Of a stretch of DNA of 64,000 nucleotides, positions 63,510 to 64,000 are shown piece by piece. The translations under genes were made by a program, and so were the position numbers. The stretch is taken from assembly GCF_000284375.1 (NCBI RefSeq), contig NC_017249.1:9143385-9207384 (forward strand), given 5' to 3'. Position 1 is the stretch's first letter. Every line of letters begins with the position of its first letter. Source of the DNA: Bradyrhizobium japonicum USDA 6. GTDB taxonomy: Bacteria > Pseudomonadota > Alphaproteobacteria > Rhizobiales > Xanthobacteraceae. The notes beneath the pieces were generated by a model that searched no databases, was not told where the DNA came from, and saw nothing but the letters and a program-made list of their open reading frames with translations.

Positions 63510-63750
63510 AAAGCTTGCTCCGGCCTCGCCCCTGTGATCGACAGATGGCCTTACTCTGCAAATCTGCCGCGGTCGCCTCAACTACCGAATTTGGTGGGCT
63601 CGGAAGGAGCAGCGCCTTGTAGTGATAGGGCTGGACTGTTGCTGTGACCGGGGAGACCAACTGCCGGGCCTTGGTCGCTTCCCTTATTCACGAGCGATCG
63701 CGGCTGCAATCGGCGAGATCGAGTGTCGAGAGCGAGATGTCGCCTAGCTG

Positions 63751-63870
63751 CTAGCCAGTCTTTTCTCTCTCGTTAGAGTCAAAGGCTGGATTGATGACGG
63801 ATTGGGAGACGATCCACTTTTCCATTATGACCGTGATCCCAAGCTCTTGTTCCGTCTCAGCCCTCGGGAA
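63751..63870 (-). pseudogene. SinR/Cas2-like protein, C-terminal fragment
   Basis: Reads ETEQELGITVIMEKWIVSQS then VINPAFDSNEREKTG and a stop. It matches the end of the 42401 gene and continues past the point where that copy is cut. The 5' part is absent. Confidence 0.6.
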
Positions 63871-64000
63871 AACATGCGTTCGATCGTCAAACTCGTCAGG
63901 GTCCCTCACGGTAGCAGCACGATTTGAGCCGAACCGCGTTGCCGCGCCCTTTCTATTGCCCCCCTGCACGCCCTGGGGAACGTCATTGGGATCTCCGTTC
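63871..64000. other. Right edge, nothing recognised
   Basis: Short stretch without a gene or repeat that I can support. Confidence 0.3.

Overview
The window looks like part of the symbiosis island (or symbiosis-linked accessory genome) of a Bradyrhizobium-type alphaproteobacterium. The evidence is a GC-rich sequence crowded with insertion sequences, group II introns and degraded prophage genes; a very large C48/ULP-like type III effector gene behind a TtsI-type tts box; and an operon behind a textbook sigma-54 (-24/-12) promoter, as in NifA-controlled symbiotic genes. No rRNA, tRNA or CRISPR array was found.

Layout. 0-2.1 kb: reverse transcriptase of a group II intron (runs off the left edge), abutting a truncated outer-membrane beta-barrel gene. 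2.5-4.2 kb: ParA-type ATPase plus a companion. 4.2-7.4 kb: half of an IS21-family element next to copy 1 of a 1,743-bp IS, which cut off an integrase gene. 7.4-21.9 kb: a decayed integrative element or prophage (integrase stub, AlpA-like proteins, prim-pol relic, P4-type primase/helicase, frameshifted prohead protease, terminase-like gene, tail-fibre relic, cold-shock protein, small hypothetical genes), invaded by an IS3-family element. 22.4-27.0 kb: tts box and a 1,441-aa SUMO-protease-like effector with two sorts of internal repeat. 27-35.3 kb: IS relics (IS6, IS5, IS66, IS3, IS630) around a WGR gene and two small genes. 35.3-40.3 kb: the intact four-gene operon kamA-like / gamma-glutamyltransferase / multi-pass membrane protein / D-Ala-D-Ala-ligase-like ATP-grasp. 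40.5-48.1 kb: IS relics, a SinR/Cas2-like fragment and a three-level nest of insertion sequences with readable target duplications. 48.1-50.8 kb: an intact FAD monooxygenase among broken catabolic genes. 50.8-52.7 kb: a decayed group II intron. 52.7-57.0 kb: IS1380 relics around small genes and a GNAT-like candidate effector with its own tts-box-like site, then the other half of the IS21 element. 57.0-58.7 kb: copy 2 of the 1,743-bp IS. 58.7-64 kb: IS relics and small phage-like genes.

Two things stand out. First, the 35.4-40.3 kb operon: overlapping genes, no interruption, a sigma-54 promoter and a near-match NifA site suggest a symbiosis-induced pathway that makes or exports a modified (beta-)amino acid or peptide-like compound; its product is not known to me. 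Second, a family of non-coding elements (called Y and X here) occurs at eight loci, all on the + strand, several just upstream of start codons of small accessory genes. Their sequences share conserved internal-loop bases and compensatory changes in the stems, as expected of structured RNA.

Much of the rest is recombination debris. One istA gene is split into halves about 50 kb apart, each beside a copy of the same IS, and many genes carry one-base shifts or small deletions. Intact cargo (effector, kamA operon, monooxygenase, GNAT gene) stands out against that background.
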